From: Clarkia xantiana subsp. parviflora
Taxonomy: Eukaryota; Streptophyta; Magnoliopsida; Myrtales; Onagraceae
Reading direction: 5' to 3'
Length of the DNA: 64,000 nucleotides
Assembly: GCA_036873135.1 (NCBI GenBank)
Contig: JAPTYO010000008.1
Coordinates: forward strand, 38,076,819 to 38,140,818
Shown: piece by piece, positions 42,950-55,705 of the stretch
How positions within the stretch are numbered: the stretch's first letter is position 1
How the letters are laid out: every line of letters starts with the position of its first letter
Program-made: the position numbers and the translations under genes
The notes under the pieces: generated by a model
The model's input: the letters and a program-made list of their open reading frames with translations, nothing else
Told to the model about the DNA's origin: nothing
Databases searched by the model: none

Positions 42950-45123
42950 ATAACATGTCTATCCTAGTGCGCAACTCATTAATTGACAACAGGGCTCTGC
43001 CCCCAAGCATGCAATATCCAGCTAGCTTAACATAGTCAATACTCAATTCTAACATGTATTCATATCAATATATAGCAATTGCAATTCAACCCACAAAATG
43101 ATTCAGTCCCATAATCATGCATTTTTCGAGATTCATCCCCATAAGTGAAATTAGGCATCATGTTTGATTCAAACGTGTAAATATCAAACCAATTCACGAT
43201 GTGTATGTAATTTTAAAGTTAAAAAACATTTGGATTTTAAATTTGACCTGACCCAATTTCAGTTGACCCTGTCCGGTCCGGTCAAACCAGTCTGGTTCCG
43301 GCCAACCCGGTCCGGTCCAATTCGATCCGTTCGGTTCGGTTTTTACACGAACCAGGTTTGTTTGGCCCGACCCATTAGCCCACCCGGTCCAACCCGTCTC
43401 GGGTCAGACCGATTGAGATTTCCGAGTTGTACCCAACCCGAACCGGTGGAACCCAACCCGAGTCGTTTGAACCGGTGGAACACAAACCGAACTGGTTCGG
43501 ATCCCACAGGTTATCCGGGTTGGTCGACCCGGTTGCGCATTTGGTTCCGCCACTAAACCATAGGGTTTCGACCGAATATGTTACTTGGTGGCTAAGTAGG
43601 GTTTTAAAATTCACAAAAAACTTAATTTAACCGTCAAGTAACATTACTTATAATATTTTCCTTAGTTAATTAATGCGCAATATTTATCTATAATTGATTA
43701 GATTCTATATTAGGGATACAATCTATTAATAAATATATTTTCTCAATCTTTTTATATAAGTATTTATCACCAAATATCCTGAAACTATCATGTTCACGCA
43801 TCATGCGTAGTCACTCCACATCAAACATGCATATTTTCAAACTGAATATCGTTTGGAAATATTTGGTACTGAATTGCAAGTAATGCTTATAAAATCATGC
43901 GTACTTCTAGACATGGATCCTATCAAGATCACTCAGCATAAGATGTCTATCCTAGTGCGCAACTCATTAATTGACAACAGGGCTCTGCCCCCAAGCACGC
44001 AATATCCAGCTACCTTGACATAGTCAAGAGTCAATTCTAACATGTATTCATATCAATATATAGCACTTGCATTTCACCCCACGAAATGATTCAGTCCCAT
44101 AATCATTCATTTTCCGAGATCCATCCCCATAACCGAAACTAGGCATCATGTTTGATTCAAATGTGTAAATATCAAAACAATTCATGATGTGTAGGTAATT
44201 TAAAGTTTAAAAACATTTGGATTTTAAATTTGACCCAAACCAATTTTAGTTGACCCGGACTAGTCCGTTCAAACCAGTCTGGGTCGGTCAACCCAGTCTG
44301 ACCGGTCAGGTCAACCCGGTCTGGTCCAATTCAGTCTGGTCAACCCGGTCCTGTCCAATTCGGCCAATTTGGTTCGAATTTTACACAAACCAGGTTTGTT
44401 TGGCCTGACCCATTAGCCCACCTGGTTCGACCCGATCCGGGTCGGACTGATTGAGATTTCCGGGTGGTACCCAACCTGAACCGTTTGAATCGGTGGAACC
44501 CAACCCGAACCGTTTGAACAGGTGGAACCCAACCCGAATCGGTACAGATCCCACGGGTTATCCGGGTCGGTCGACCTGATTTGGTTGCGCATTTGGTTCT
44601 GCCACTAAACCCTAGTGTTTCGGCCGAATATGTAACTTGGTGGCTAAGTAGGGTTATAAAATTCACCAAAAACTTAACTTAGCCGTCAAGTAACATTAAT
44701 TATAATATTTATTTTCTTTAGTTTATAATGTGCAATATATATCTATAATTGATTAGGTTCTATATTAGGGATACAATCTATTAAAAAATATGTTTTCTCA
44801 ATCTTTTTAGATAAGTATTTATCACCAAATATATCCATATCCCTAAAATCATGCATAAAATATATCGGTAATTAATGTCACGATTTGACCTCGCGACGAA
44901 CCCTAGCCGCCGAAAATTAATTATTATTATTATTATTATTTGCCGTGGGAGGCTACCGACGTGGTGGCTTGGCTGTGGCCTCACAGCTAGCAACGACCAA
45001 TCCGCGGCCCTAGGGTTCGGTGAGAAATTTCAAGATTAATTTTTACCTCGATAAAAAAAAATTCAAAGTTCAATTTTGATAAAAATTACGTTTTTATTAA
45101 AAATTCATGAACACCCTACACAG
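42950..45123 (-). other. Copia E leader with internal tandem duplication
   Basis: No gene. Two copies of about 840-900 bp (42951-43787 and 43936-44833) share TGTCTATCCTAGTGCGCAAC at their left and TAAGTATTTATCACCAAATAT at their right, separated by about 150 bp. Each holds a GGTCCGGTCAA/CAACCCG-rich patch. The leader type is shared with copia C and D. Confidence 0.8.
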
Positions 45124-45136
45124 GCTTTGATACCAC
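45124..45136 (-). other. Copia E primer binding site
   Basis: Minus strand GTGGTATCAAAGC beside the 5' LTR, one base off the standard initiator tRNA-Met site TGGTATCAGAGC. Confidence 0.85.
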
Positions 45137-45737
45137 TGTAGGAATCTAAGGGATAAATAATACAGATCGAGCCACATGTACATGCTAGGTAACTAATTAC
45201 GCAGCGGAAAAGGTGCACATACCTATTACGCGATTATCCGATCCGTAGTCCAAGGACGTGAGGGAGTTCACGATCTGTCGTACGGTGTCCTACAGGAACT
45301 CAGGTTAAGGAGCAATCCGCAGGCAATGGTCTCCACAGCAAAGCCTCTTCAATCGGGTCGCTGGATGGATCTCCGGGAGAATTGTATCACACAATTCGGC
45401 ACCTACTTGGTGTGAGGTGAGGTTCGGCCGAACCTATAGTATTTAGGGAGAGGGGATTTCTTTTCTGACAACTAAAAGGCAGAGAGTGACCAACCCCAAG
45501 AAATCCCTAACACCTCCTATTTATAAGAGTAGGTGATATAAACCCTCTCAGGGTTTATGCATGTTTCGGCCGGACCTATAGGTCCAATTGGACCGGCCCT
45601 GATGGGTCGTGCATGGTTCATGGGGATTTGGCCTGACCAAAAATCCCCTATGTGCCATACCCCAAATTGGACTTAGCATGTTGGGTTTATATTAGTGGGC
45701 TCCTATTACAGCGGCCCATTTACACTAAATGCCAACA
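45137..45737 (-). repeat. 5' LTR of copia E
   Basis: TGTAGGAATCTAAGGG to ACTAAATGCCAACA, 601 bp. Longer than the 3' copy because of an insert-like segment near 45225-45330. Confidence 0.85.
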
Positions 45738-45810
45738 TGCGGCACTGCTGTCACTGCAATAACATTTGGAAAACAACATGTCAATGCTAGCGGTATGACT
45801 TATCTCCTTT
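45738..45810 (+). pseudogene. Left piece of decayed copia pol
   Basis: Short sequence between copia E and copia D. It is the left flank of the D insertion and should continue at 55706, where a copia protease-like WILDTGSSVHM is read. On its own it shows no domain. Confidence 0.35.
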
Positions 45811-46039
45811 GTTACCTGTTAGCATATGGTGACGTGGCGCCGTAATTGGTAGCCCGTTAATGCTAAGGAAATTACCTAAGTTAATTAGGTAATTGTCACA
45901 TTAGGGTAATTGGGCTAAACCCTAACCCTAATTGACATGGGAGGCCCAAAATTGGGCCTCCCCCTTTTTTAGCATAGTTCGGCCGAAATAAATCTCACAT
46001 TGGTTGGAGTGGACTTTTGTCCACTCCACCAATCCTATA

Positions 46040-46577
46040 TGTAAACACCTAATTTTGGTCCGCACGTAGCACGTTCAAAATATCATATGTGACGCGTCAA
46101 AAAAAGGAAGTATTTAAATATGGAAGGTCGCGAAGTTTCTAAAGATAGGACTGTCTTAAAATAGGATAGTGTATATGCATTATTTATTGTAAAATATTTA
46201 GAAAATATATTATGTGTATTTATGGTGAAATACATAAATATATATGTATATTTTCGGAATATTAAATGCATATATTTTTCAGATTTTATTTTCCTAGTTT
46301 AGGGGTCCTAGTTTAGCTATAAATAGGGTCATTTGTTACATGTAAAAGACACAACATCAATAATATTATGATCCGATCTCGAAATTCGTGTAAATTTGTC
46401 ATGTAGTGATTTTTTTTCCTGTCTTCAACCTGGTCTGCCGGAGAAGCTGCCGGCGTTGCCCTTCAACGAGCCACGCCCTCACCTGAACGCCGTCCCCAAG
46501 CCACGACGCCACCCCACCGTCGGCCCGACCGACGGCGCCACGTCCGAGACCACCTCCCACCGGCGAAGTCCTTTCCC

Positions 46578-46664
<87 letters not shown>

Positions 46665-47509
46665 ATCAGCACCACCTCGCCGGAGAAGAAGAAGCCCCGC
46701 CGGAACCACCAGGCCCATCCGTCATCTGCTGCCCGTCTGCCGCCGTCCGCCTCCGCTGCTGCGCCGGATCCGTCAATCTCCTACAAGGTCCGCCTCTGCT
46801 GAGCATCGCCGGAGTCTTCTCCTGCCGCGTCTGCCGCCGTCCACCTCCACGGCCTCGCCCGCTCCCACCGCGTCGCGCTCTGCCCGTCTCCCGCCGTCCG
46901 CTTCCGCTGCCGGCACCGGTTGTCCTCTCAGGTAGTCCCACTGCTGCTATGTGTTTTTTTTTTCTTTTTTCTGTTATTATATTTATTATATTATATTTAA
47001 TGTAATTTGTTTAATTTACTTATTAGTTTAAATATAGTTTGATTTAATTTAATTGTGTAGAATGTTTAATTGCTCAAGATGTATGTATGTTATTTAAGCA
47101 TGTTTGATAATTTTTGGTGTTTTAGATTCCGTTTTAATTAGGAGTTATAGATTTTAATTAGTTTGTAGGCTTAGATTAATGTTTGATAATAATTTTCATA
47201 GGATAAAAATTTGATTAAATTTTGACATCGTTAGAATAATCTGACGTAGCATATGTTAAAAAATAAATTGGCAAATTAAGTGAATTGAGTACTGAAAAAG
47301 GCGTAGTTAAAAATTTATATTTTTAATTCGTAACAGAACCCCCGAACTCGAATTTTCGATCGTGGACCGATTTTATACCTAGGTGTTTAATTCATTATTC
47401 GCTTAGGTAATTTATGATTCTAGTTAGCCTTTATTAACTAGTGGCGACTCTTTTCAAAATCCACGTTTTCAAAACGTTAATCGCCTTAGGTCAGATTTTA
47501 GGTCTGACA
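46040..47509 (+). mobile_element. Solo LTR, 1.47 kb, probably gypsy
   Basis: TGTAAACACC to GGTCTGACA with TSD CTATA (46035-46039 and 47510-47514). It has no internal protein domain and no second LTR copy, so it is best read as a solo LTR left by LTR-LTR recombination. A TATA box, TATAAATAG (46318-46326), marks its own promoter. The GC-rich 46396-46935 frame is low complexity (Ser/Leu repeat from the CT tract) and not a gene. The strand follows the TATA box. Confidence 0.75.
46583..46662. repeat. (CT)40 microsatellite
   Basis: About 80 bp of uninterrupted CT, in the presumed transcribed part of the solo LTR, followed by GC-rich sequence. Confidence 0.97.
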
Positions 47510-47870
47510 CTATATATAGGGGACTCACCTAAGGGGTTTACACAATTCATTCAGAATAACAAGTACCTCCATTCAGGAACTTGAGAGAAACCCTCGTACC
47601 CCCTTAGTAGTGATTTTCGGTGCACATCTTAGTCCAAGGTTCTGTCCCCGTTGAAGAATCGATCAGAGGCTTTGTTGTGAAGCTTACACCGCGTAGGACT
47701 TCTTCTTATGAAGAACTTGCACGTGGTTCCGACCAGATGATCAGAACTCCCTCCACGACGTTCTTGGGAAGGAAAGCTAAAAGGTATGTGTACATTATTC
47801 CGCTGCGTAGTTAGATTACTTGCATGTACACGTTTAGCATTCCGTAGTATTACGTCCCAATAATCCAACA

Positions 47871-47883
47871 GTGGTATCAGAGC
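47871..47883 (+). other. Copia D primer binding site
   Basis: GTGGTATCAGAGC directly after the LTR, the standard initiator tRNA-Met primer site. Confidence 0.92.
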
Positions 47884-48617
47884 ATGGTTAGGAGTTCTTA
47901 AATTTTTTATAAACTGATGTTCTTAAGTTTTTGAAAAATCCGAAATTTTCATATTCATGAACACCATGATTAATCCGAAATTTTTAAGTAAATTTCATGT
48001 GTTAGATCTTTAAAAACTTAAAATTTTCGAAATTTACATGTTTTTATAGAACAAATTATGTTCGAATTTAAGATTGATGTTCATGATCTTCAAGAACACC
48101 ATGAGTTTTATCAAGAACGCCTTTTGGATTCATGATCAAGTTAGGGTTTGATCTTAAATTTGACAACTTTTCCAATTTAAATGTTTGTGCCGAAAACCCT
48201 AGGGGTATTTTAGGTAAAAAAAAATTAATTTTCTTGGACTCCAAGTTACCTAGTTCGGCCGAATTTTTTAAAGGATACAGGTTGCCATTTTTAAATTTTA
48301 TTAATAGGTAACTATATATCTATAAGTTGGGAATATGGATAGGTTCATAATATAATATTGTAAAAGATATTAACCATCAATATATATAGTTAAAGATAGG
48401 GTTAATATATATTGATAGATTTAGTTGCTATAAAAGATTAAGAAAATATATTGTCTACATATTTTAATCCCTAAAGATATATTTGACAATAATAAATATA
48501 TATATATGTATGCCAAATATTTTATGTATATATATATATATATATTGTTGATTGATTTACATCTTATAGATAGAATCTTGACAATATTTATATATATATA
48601 TATATATAAATATGCCG

Positions 48618-48655
<38 letters not shown>

Positions 48656-49974
48656 TATTGGAAATTATTTTAAATAATTAATATTTCTTGGTGGCTAAAT
48701 TAAGTATTTAGTGGACTTCAAAACCCTACTTAGCCCACAAGACATATTTCAGCCGAACCCTAGGGTTTATGGGCCGGTCCAATTGCTAAACCGGAGCGGG
48801 TAAAAACCAATCCGGGTTTTCTTAATATAGTCGACCTAGTCGGGTCGGACCGTAGTAACTAAAATGAACCTAACCTAACCGGTTTTGAGTGATAAACCGA
48901 ACCACAGTCTTATTTTATTGAACCGTTTCGGACCAAACCGGATTTTTTAAAATCGGACCGACTTGAACCAGATTTTAAATTGTACCAAACCAGATTTTTA
49001 AATTTCTCAGAAATTTTAAAAAAAAATGTTCAATAAAATAGGATGTCAAATTTTAAAATCCTAAATGTTTTCGAACTTTAAATTTAACCTAAACAGTGCT
49101 CTTAGGGTTTGCGTTTTAACACGTTTTTCAGCTAAAACCTTAATACCTAGTTTCAATTATGGGGATGGATCTCGGATATGCATGTTTTTGGGACTGAATT
49201 AAATTAGTGGGCTGAATTGCAATTGTTTACTTTCTGCTACATATATATTAGAATTGTCGTCTTGACTCAATCAAGCTAGCTGGATATTAATTGCGAGCAT
49301 TGAGCTCTGAGATTTAAATATATGTATTGCGCAATAGGATAGACATGCTATGCTGATTGAAAGTGCCTAGAATCCATGTCTAGAAATGTCGCATGATTGA
49401 TTGTAAGCATGAATTGCAAAACAGCCCCTAATATTTTCAAACATTTTTAAAACTGAAAATTCTAGTCGCCAATTATGCATGATTTGTACGGATATTGCAT
49501 GTTTTGACACGTACGCTAGGATGTTCAAGAATAGAAAGCATGTGATAATTTACTTTACGTAGAATTATATATGCTAGGAACATTAGACGCATGACGCGTA
49601 AGCATGTTTTGGTTTGTTCGATTTTTATAGCATAATATGATATTATGCATGCGTAAATTATCGGATAATTCCTTTTAAAATTATAAGGGCCTTGGGAAAG
49701 CCAAGATTGGGTATGGTTATTTGAAAATTCCCGTTCCGGTAATTTGCAATAAAATAACCGTTTTCAAAAGACTGATCTATTGGATTGAACACGACGGTAG
49801 TGTGAACTCTTTCACGGACCCCCTTCCCTCGGTTTACTGTCGGTCGGTTTGGTCTAGATGACTGAAGGATCACTATTTTTCTTATTCCATCTTAATAGAT
49901 AATCCGATGTTTTCAATTCTGTCACAATGTTGTTGTCTTCCTGAATTTGCATAATTATCAATGTATTAGTTTTC
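47884..49974 (+). other. Copia D leader
   Basis: Long AT-rich leader without a gene. TATATA tracts near 48490-48660, then a part with CCGGTCCAAT / GGGTCGGACCG motifs (48770-48960) and a part shared with copia C and E (49060-49480). Such 2-kb leaders are unusual for copia and common to this family. Confidence 0.75.
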
Positions 49975-50459
49975 ATGGCTAAGTCGGTACGCTTCTATGA
50001 ACCGTGCAATCTTGATGGTATAAATTATGATGAACATAAGGAATATGTTAGACTCCTCTCTGCTACGATTCTGAAAAGCGGAGAGGACAACTACGAATGA
50101 ATATGGTAGTTCGTATGATTTTGACAATGAGAGATGAACGTGATAGTTTATTTCCCAAGAATTGGAGTAGGTTCTTTGATAATCTGAATGCATATGTGGT
50201 GATACATTCAACCCTGGTTTAAGGGGGTTGAAGAAGACTTCAATTGCAACTAGACAATGTCAACGCTTGGTGTTCATTTGCATCTGCCTCAGTAGAAGCA
50301 AGGATGCTAAAGCTAGAAATGTTTCGGTTGAATGTGATGTTCTTTTCTTTATCCATGAATGCCGGTGAAAAATCCGTTCAAGACCTTCGCAATGAAAGGT
50401 CAACATGGAAAAGATGTATAAGGTTGCCTTACATTGACATGATTCAATAACCTTGAGAC
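49975..50459 (+). pseudogene. Copia D Gag, broken
   Basis: The ATG at 49975 opens MAKSVRFYEPCNLDGINYDE, clearly the same N-terminus as copia C Gag. A stop follows after about 41 codons (GEDNYE). Later pieces, for example around 50244-50450 with SFASASVEARMLKLEMFRL, still look Gag-like (compare GSGKAAEARKVIIEYDDL in C). No zinc knuckle. Confidence 0.75.
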
Positions 50460-52584
50460 TAGTTAAGCAAAGGAACCAAGGCAGTGAAGCGACAACCTTC
50501 TCAGCTCACCACAAGAGATCATCTGAAGTAATTGTGATCAATATATCATGAAGTGAACTAGACCGTAAAAGGTTTTATACGATAATTCGATGGGCCAACC
50601 CCGTTGTTAAAGTGCGTCTAAAACACGCCTCGTATGTCATGTATATAAAGCCGTGAAACGTTTTATTTGAACACAAAACATTTGATATGATTCACTAGTG
50701 AATTTAATCAGATGTGATGTTCAGCATGACTTAAAGTTCAGATAAGTATGGATCGAATATGAGACTTTCAGATCAAGAACCCTACCACTGTCATTTATCG
50801 TTCGTTGTTCGTCTGAATTACTAAAATTTTGGTTATTTTGAAATTTGGAGTTATTGAATAAAGAAATGTTGCTCAATTTGAAACACAATTTGCTTATCAA
50901 TTTAACGTTTTGGTCAAAGGGAATGATTTGAAACGATAATTCAAACCTACGGGTTAGAACCAAAATTTCGGCCAGGTAAAAGTGGTCGAACAAGACGAAA
51001 CGATTCACATACTCTGTCATCTCATTCAGGTCAAACTGAACTGAACAAATCCATCGATCGCGTAGTTCTAAAAGGGCAGACTGACTTAACTCATCTTATT
51101 TGTTAAGTACTCCATTAAAATGATAAAGATCTCGAAATAATATGCATGATAAAATCGATTTTAAAATACGAAGACTAAAACGATTTCGTAACCATGGTTT
51201 AAACCTGGTGTGCGCGTGGCGCAAGTCACCTCAAGAGACGGGACACATTGTTTCATAGTCCGAATTAAAATGTTGAAGTATTTTAATGAATGCTAAATTT
51301 TTGTTTGTAATCCTTTGAATATAACTCATTGATAACTACTAAGATTATAAGTATGCTTCAAAGCTACTGCAATGTAGTAAGAACATCAACTATAGCATTA
51401 AAGCGAACGCTTAAATGCATAGCCCTTGAGGTGAATAAGTCTCTGGGTGAGTTCAACAAACGAAAGGAAGAAGTCAGTAAAACGACTCTCCCACTATAAG
51501 CCTTGAACAAAAAGTTTGGCTAAAGCAATCATTTTATCAAATACTTCAAGCAACATAGTTCAAAGTTACATAATGATAAAGTTCAACATTAATTACTCCT
51601 TCGAATGAAATTATGTTGAATCACATTAATGTAACTCTATGTTCCAATAAAATCGGTTGACACATCACCATAATGGCTAAAGGATGATACGGGTAAAACC
51701 TTATCATTAGCAGCATTAATTTGCACATTAAACAGGTATTTATTAAGAGTACGGTCTACTCTTAAAAGAATACAAGTTTAAAATTAGCTAAGATTAATGA
51801 TATTGTGGTCAAACATGACATATTATAAAGATTTGAGGATAGAATTCCAATGTTTTGCAGAACGAACAGACATAATACTGATCGAATCAATGAATGGTTA
51901 ACGTAGATTATCAGGTCCCACTTACTTCGAGTGGGAGAATTGATAAAGCATAAGTGATTGACATGGTATATGATGATACAAAAGTCTTCATAATAAATCC
52001 ACTGAGAGGGCTTACTCCCCCTCACATATAATCATCACTAAATACAAATGCGAATCCAGTCGGAACCTGACAATCAAGAACACTGAATTAATACAACTGC
52101 CCATTATTCCTAGTGGGAGGGAAAAACGACCAACTTGGTTCCTGATCCTAGTAATCAAGGAATACATCTCGGAGGTAAAATTCCGAGACCAAAAGGTCAT
52201 ACTGAAAAGTTGTTGATCAGAATTCAAGCACTGCCATTATACCCAGTGGGAGTGATGTTCCGATAAGAAGCATTATTCTGAGTGGGAGTAACGATCATAC
52301 TAGAGATGGGATTAACGAACCTAGACATAGTCAAGGGCAACGAACTTCTCTCAAGAAGTGTCCCATCGAATAAGGTGTGTTAAACATCTTAACATTCGTT
52401 CTCGAATCAATGACGATTCAGCAAAGCAAGGGAAAGACCTCAAAACGAGGGAATTGAGGAAAACAATGGAGGATAAAATATGCCTAAATAAGAACAAATT
52501 CGGTTATGATCCTTAGTTGATTGATCTGCTAACCGCAGAACTAGAAAGTGAAATTTTAGAATTCACTACTGATGAAAAGATGAG
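50460..52584 (+). other. Copia D spacer replacing protease-integrase
   Basis: About 2.1 kb without a readable protease or integrase. The 51730-52015 block matches copia C 13150-12870 inverted, and TGGGAG(T/A) purine tracts recur (51930, 52110, 52245, 52280). The junction to RT is at the same RT position as in copia C. Confidence 0.65.
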
Positions 52585-53957
52585 TGGTTCAAAACTCGAC
52601 TGGTTGCGAAAGGATATGCCCAAATTCACGGAATGAACTTTTATGAAACATACTCACCAACTGTGCGTTACATCACAGTAAGGGCCATCCTTGCCCTCGT
52701 TGCATGTCTCCATCTAGAGCTGCACCAAATGGATATTAAGGCCACACCTCTCCACGTAAACCTGGAGAAAAGGATCTATATGGAACAGCCAGAGGGTTTC
52801 ATTACTCCTGGCAAAGAACGTAAGTTTGTAAACTCCAAAGGTCTATTTACTGTCTTAAACAGTTGTCTCGGCAATGGTACCGCAGATTCCACGAGGAAAT
52901 CGTCGGAAAATAATTTGTGAATCTTCACGAGGATCCTTGTGTATACACTAAGACCTCAGGGTCTAAGTATGTCATCATAACACTATACGTAGATGACATA
53001 CTCTTTGCTGCAAACAACGTGAGTTTCATGAACAAATCAAAGTCCTGGTTAGCGTCAGCATTTGAGATGAAAGACATGGGAGAGGCCACGTACATCTTAG
53101 GCATAAGATTGCCCGAGATCGTGCCGCGCGGACATTATGTCTGTCTCAAGAATCTTATATTAACAAACTGTTGAAAAGATTATGAATGCTCGATGCTAAA
53201 CCCATGGATACGCCGGTTGTGTTCGGATGCGCGCTGTCAAAGCGTGATGGAACGAAAAACCAGCAGCAGCGTAAACAAATGAAGGGGCAGAGTACCTAAG
53301 CATGGTAGGGAGTCTTACGTAATCCTTGCCATGTACTCGACCAGATATCTGTTACGCTGTGGGCCTAGTAGCAAGATTCCAATCAGATCCTAGTTATCAA
53401 CATCTAAAAGCCGTAAAACGAATTATAAGGTATCTGAAAGGTACTGCCGACTATGTTCTGTGCTATAAGGGCAGGCAAATAGAATTGACCGGTTATAGTG
53501 ACGCCGACCACAGTGGCGATCCAGATGATCGTAAGTCCACCACAGGAGGAGTTTTCCTTCTTGCTAATGCTGCCATATCTTGGGTAAGCAAGAAGCAATA
53601 ATGTGTCGCGCTTTCCACTATGGAATCAGAATTCGTTGCCCTTTCTAAAAACGCACAAGAAGCAGTCTGGCTGAAAAGGCTTCTTATTGCATTGATTGGC
53701 ACTGGCAAAGAGAGTAATCCCGTCAAGGTATACTCTAACAGTCAGGCAACCATTGCAGCAGTTAAGAATCCAAAGTACCATAGTAGGACCAAATACATTG
53801 ATGTGAAATACAATTATGCTAAATCTGTTATGGAAGACAACATAATCGCTTTAGAATACTAGTCCACGGATAAAATGGTTGCAGATCCATTAACTAAGCC
53901 ATTACGTAGATAGATTTTCGAAAAGCACGTAAAACTGCTTGGACTACGTAGGCCTTA
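52585..53957 (+). pseudogene. Broken copia D reverse transcriptase-RNase H
   Basis: Starts inside RT at RLVAKGYAQIHGMNFYETYSP, lacking the preceding 60 or so residues of a copia RT. Motifs: LELHQMDIKA, IYMEQPEGF, a frameshift in the KSLYGLKQ region, NLHEDPCVYTK, an intact LYVDDILFAAN box (52986-53018) and DMGEATYILGI. RNase H shows SDADHSGDPDDRKSTTGG and STMESEFVAL, but a stop lies before CVALST (53599-53601) and the third catalytic site reads VYSNSQ (Asp to Asn). Two more stops follow before KLLGLRRP and the end. Not functional. Confidence 0.9.
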
Positions 53958-55120
53958 AATAAGTGACTTATATAAGCGATAACATTTTGACATTTGAAAT
54001 AATGTTATTTCGATTGAATAAAAGAATTGCAAACTGAGTATATGATCTATCGACGTCATAATGAAATATAACATCGGATTTTACAGTCTATAAACTAAGT
54101 CGTAGGAAGAGGTAAATCTTCCACCAAAATTATGTCGAATGTGAACCATGCCTCGTCACACAGGCACGGTCATCTTGCAAGGAGAGGGGGACCTCTACCC
54201 AACAAGATTGGCTAAGAACCAGGGGGATAAACCTGGTTAAACGAAATGATAACACTGTCACGCTTAATGCACGACTTAATCTTCATTTTGTAAATCGTCG
54301 TGTTGGACCCAGTCCATCATTGAAATCACATTCAGGGCCAGGTGAAAGATTATGCGATATCATGATTGATATATCCCAATCCCGGCTAGTCCAGGTGTGC
54401 TATCGACGCGTGCTTCATACTGCGCGTGCCAAGTTCAACCACGGGGTCATGCTCGGTTGTGCTAGCTAGAATCCTAGTGATTCAAAGGGAGCATACTTCT
54501 TCACCTTGAGCGTGTGATTGATCCCGGATGTCTTATGAAGAGGCGTGTGATTGATCCCGGATGTCTTATAAAGAGGCATCCAAAGTATCCTCACGGACTC
54601 AGAACTTATACTAAGGTCTAGCTCAATGTTTGCTTCCCGGCGTACGAGCGTAGAGCCAAAGAAAACGGCCAAGTGACCACGTCTTGGAAACCGGTTGAGT
54701 TAGACTAAGGGTATAAGCGATGGGGATGGTCAAGTTCACCTATAATTCACCGACTTTTGTGTTCACTAGGTGGCCGCCAACCAGATATTAGTTGAAGGTT
54801 GTGAACACTTGTAACAGATGCCCTGGAGAAGTATCCATATGTGGAAAAATCGGGCAATTAGAGAATTATTAGTTGACCAAGGATACAGTGCGGTACATAT
54901 TTTATTTGAACATGATTGATTTACGAAAGGGAATCAACGTTCTGCGGGGGCTACAATACTCCTAACAGATGAGTAGCACGATGCCCGTCGTATCCGCCGA
55001 TCGCACGACAAACCTCGTATGAACTATTCGGAGACGGAGACAAAGACTGAAGACTGAGATGTTGATGCTATTGGTTAACTATATATTAACAGGCACCCTC
55101 CCATTCCGGTGAGTGGGAGT
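53958..55120 (+). other. Copia D 3' region and polypurine tract
   Basis: No gene. Contains a local duplication of CGTGTGATTGATCCCGGATGTCTTAT (54510-54570). The last bases, CCGGTGAGTGGGAGT (55106-55120), form the polypurine tract. Confidence 0.75.
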
Positions 55121-55699
55121 TGTTAGCATATGGTGACGTGGCGCCGTAATTGGTAGCCCGTTAATGCTAAGGAAATTACCTAATTTAATTAGGTAATTGT
55201 CACATTAGGGTAATTGGGCCAAACCCTAACCCTAATTGACATGGGAGGCCCAAAATTGGGCCTCCCCCTTTTTTAGCATAGTTCGGCCGAAATAAGTCCC
55301 ACATTGGTTGGAGTAGACTTTTGTCCACTCCACCAATCCTATATATAGTGGACTCACCTAAGGGGTTTACACAATTCATTCAGAATAACAAGTACCTCCA
55401 TTGAGGAACTCTAGAGAAACCCTCTCACCCCCTTAGTAGTGATTTTCGGTGCACATCTTAGTCCGAGGTTCTGTCCCCGTTGAATAATCGATCAGAGGCT
55501 TTGTTATGGAGCTTACACCGCGTAGGACTTCTTCTTACGAAGAACTTGTACGTGGTTCCGACCGGAGGATCAGAACTCCCTCCACGACGTTCTTGGGAAG
55601 GAAAGCTAAAAGGTATGTGTACATTATTCCGCTGCGTAGTTAGATTACTTGCATGTACACGTTTATCATTCTGTAGTATTACGTCCCCGTAATCCAACA
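55121..55699 (+). repeat. 3' LTR of copia D
   Basis: TGTTAGCATATGGTGACGTGG to CCCCGTAATCCAACA, 579 bp. TATA box near 55340 (CCTATATATAGTGG). Confidence 0.92.
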
Positions 55700-55705
55700 G
55701 TTACC

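Larger units (their letters stand above)
29445..45737 (-). mobile_element. Ty1/copia element E (rearranged, nested)
   Basis: Minus-strand copia with its 3' LTR at 29445-29973 and 5' LTR at 45137-45737, both ending TTTACACTAAATGCCAACA. The primer site lies next to the 5' LTR and the polypurine tract CCGGCGAGTGGGAGT next to the 3' LTR (29974-29995). Only the leader (42950-45136) and the tail of RNase H (31165-31088) remain. The middle is replaced by an inverted piece of copia F holding gypsy B. No TSD was found; the left end is approximate. Confidence 0.7.
45817..47870 (+). repeat. 5' LTR of copia D (with nested solo LTR)
   Basis: TGTTAGCATATGGTGACGTGG to CGTCCCAATAATCCAACA. Interrupted near its TATA box by the element at 46040-47509. 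Confidence 0.9.
45817..55699 (+). mobile_element. Ty1/copia element D
   Basis: Plus-strand copia with LTRs at 45817-47870 (579 bp once the solo LTR insert is removed) and 55121-55699 (579 bp), about 4% different by eye. The host hexamer GTTACC occurs on both sides (45811-45816 and 55700-55705). Order: 5' LTR, primer site, about 2 kb leader, gag remnant, spacer without protease or integrase, truncated RT-RNase H, 3' region, polypurine tract CCGGTGAGTGGGAGT, 3' LTR. Confidence 0.9.

Noticed and set aside
46396..46935. 179-codon plus-strand frame with Ser/Leu repeats
   Set aside because: It is produced by the CT microsatellite and GC-rich sequence of a solo LTR; no domain and no independent support.
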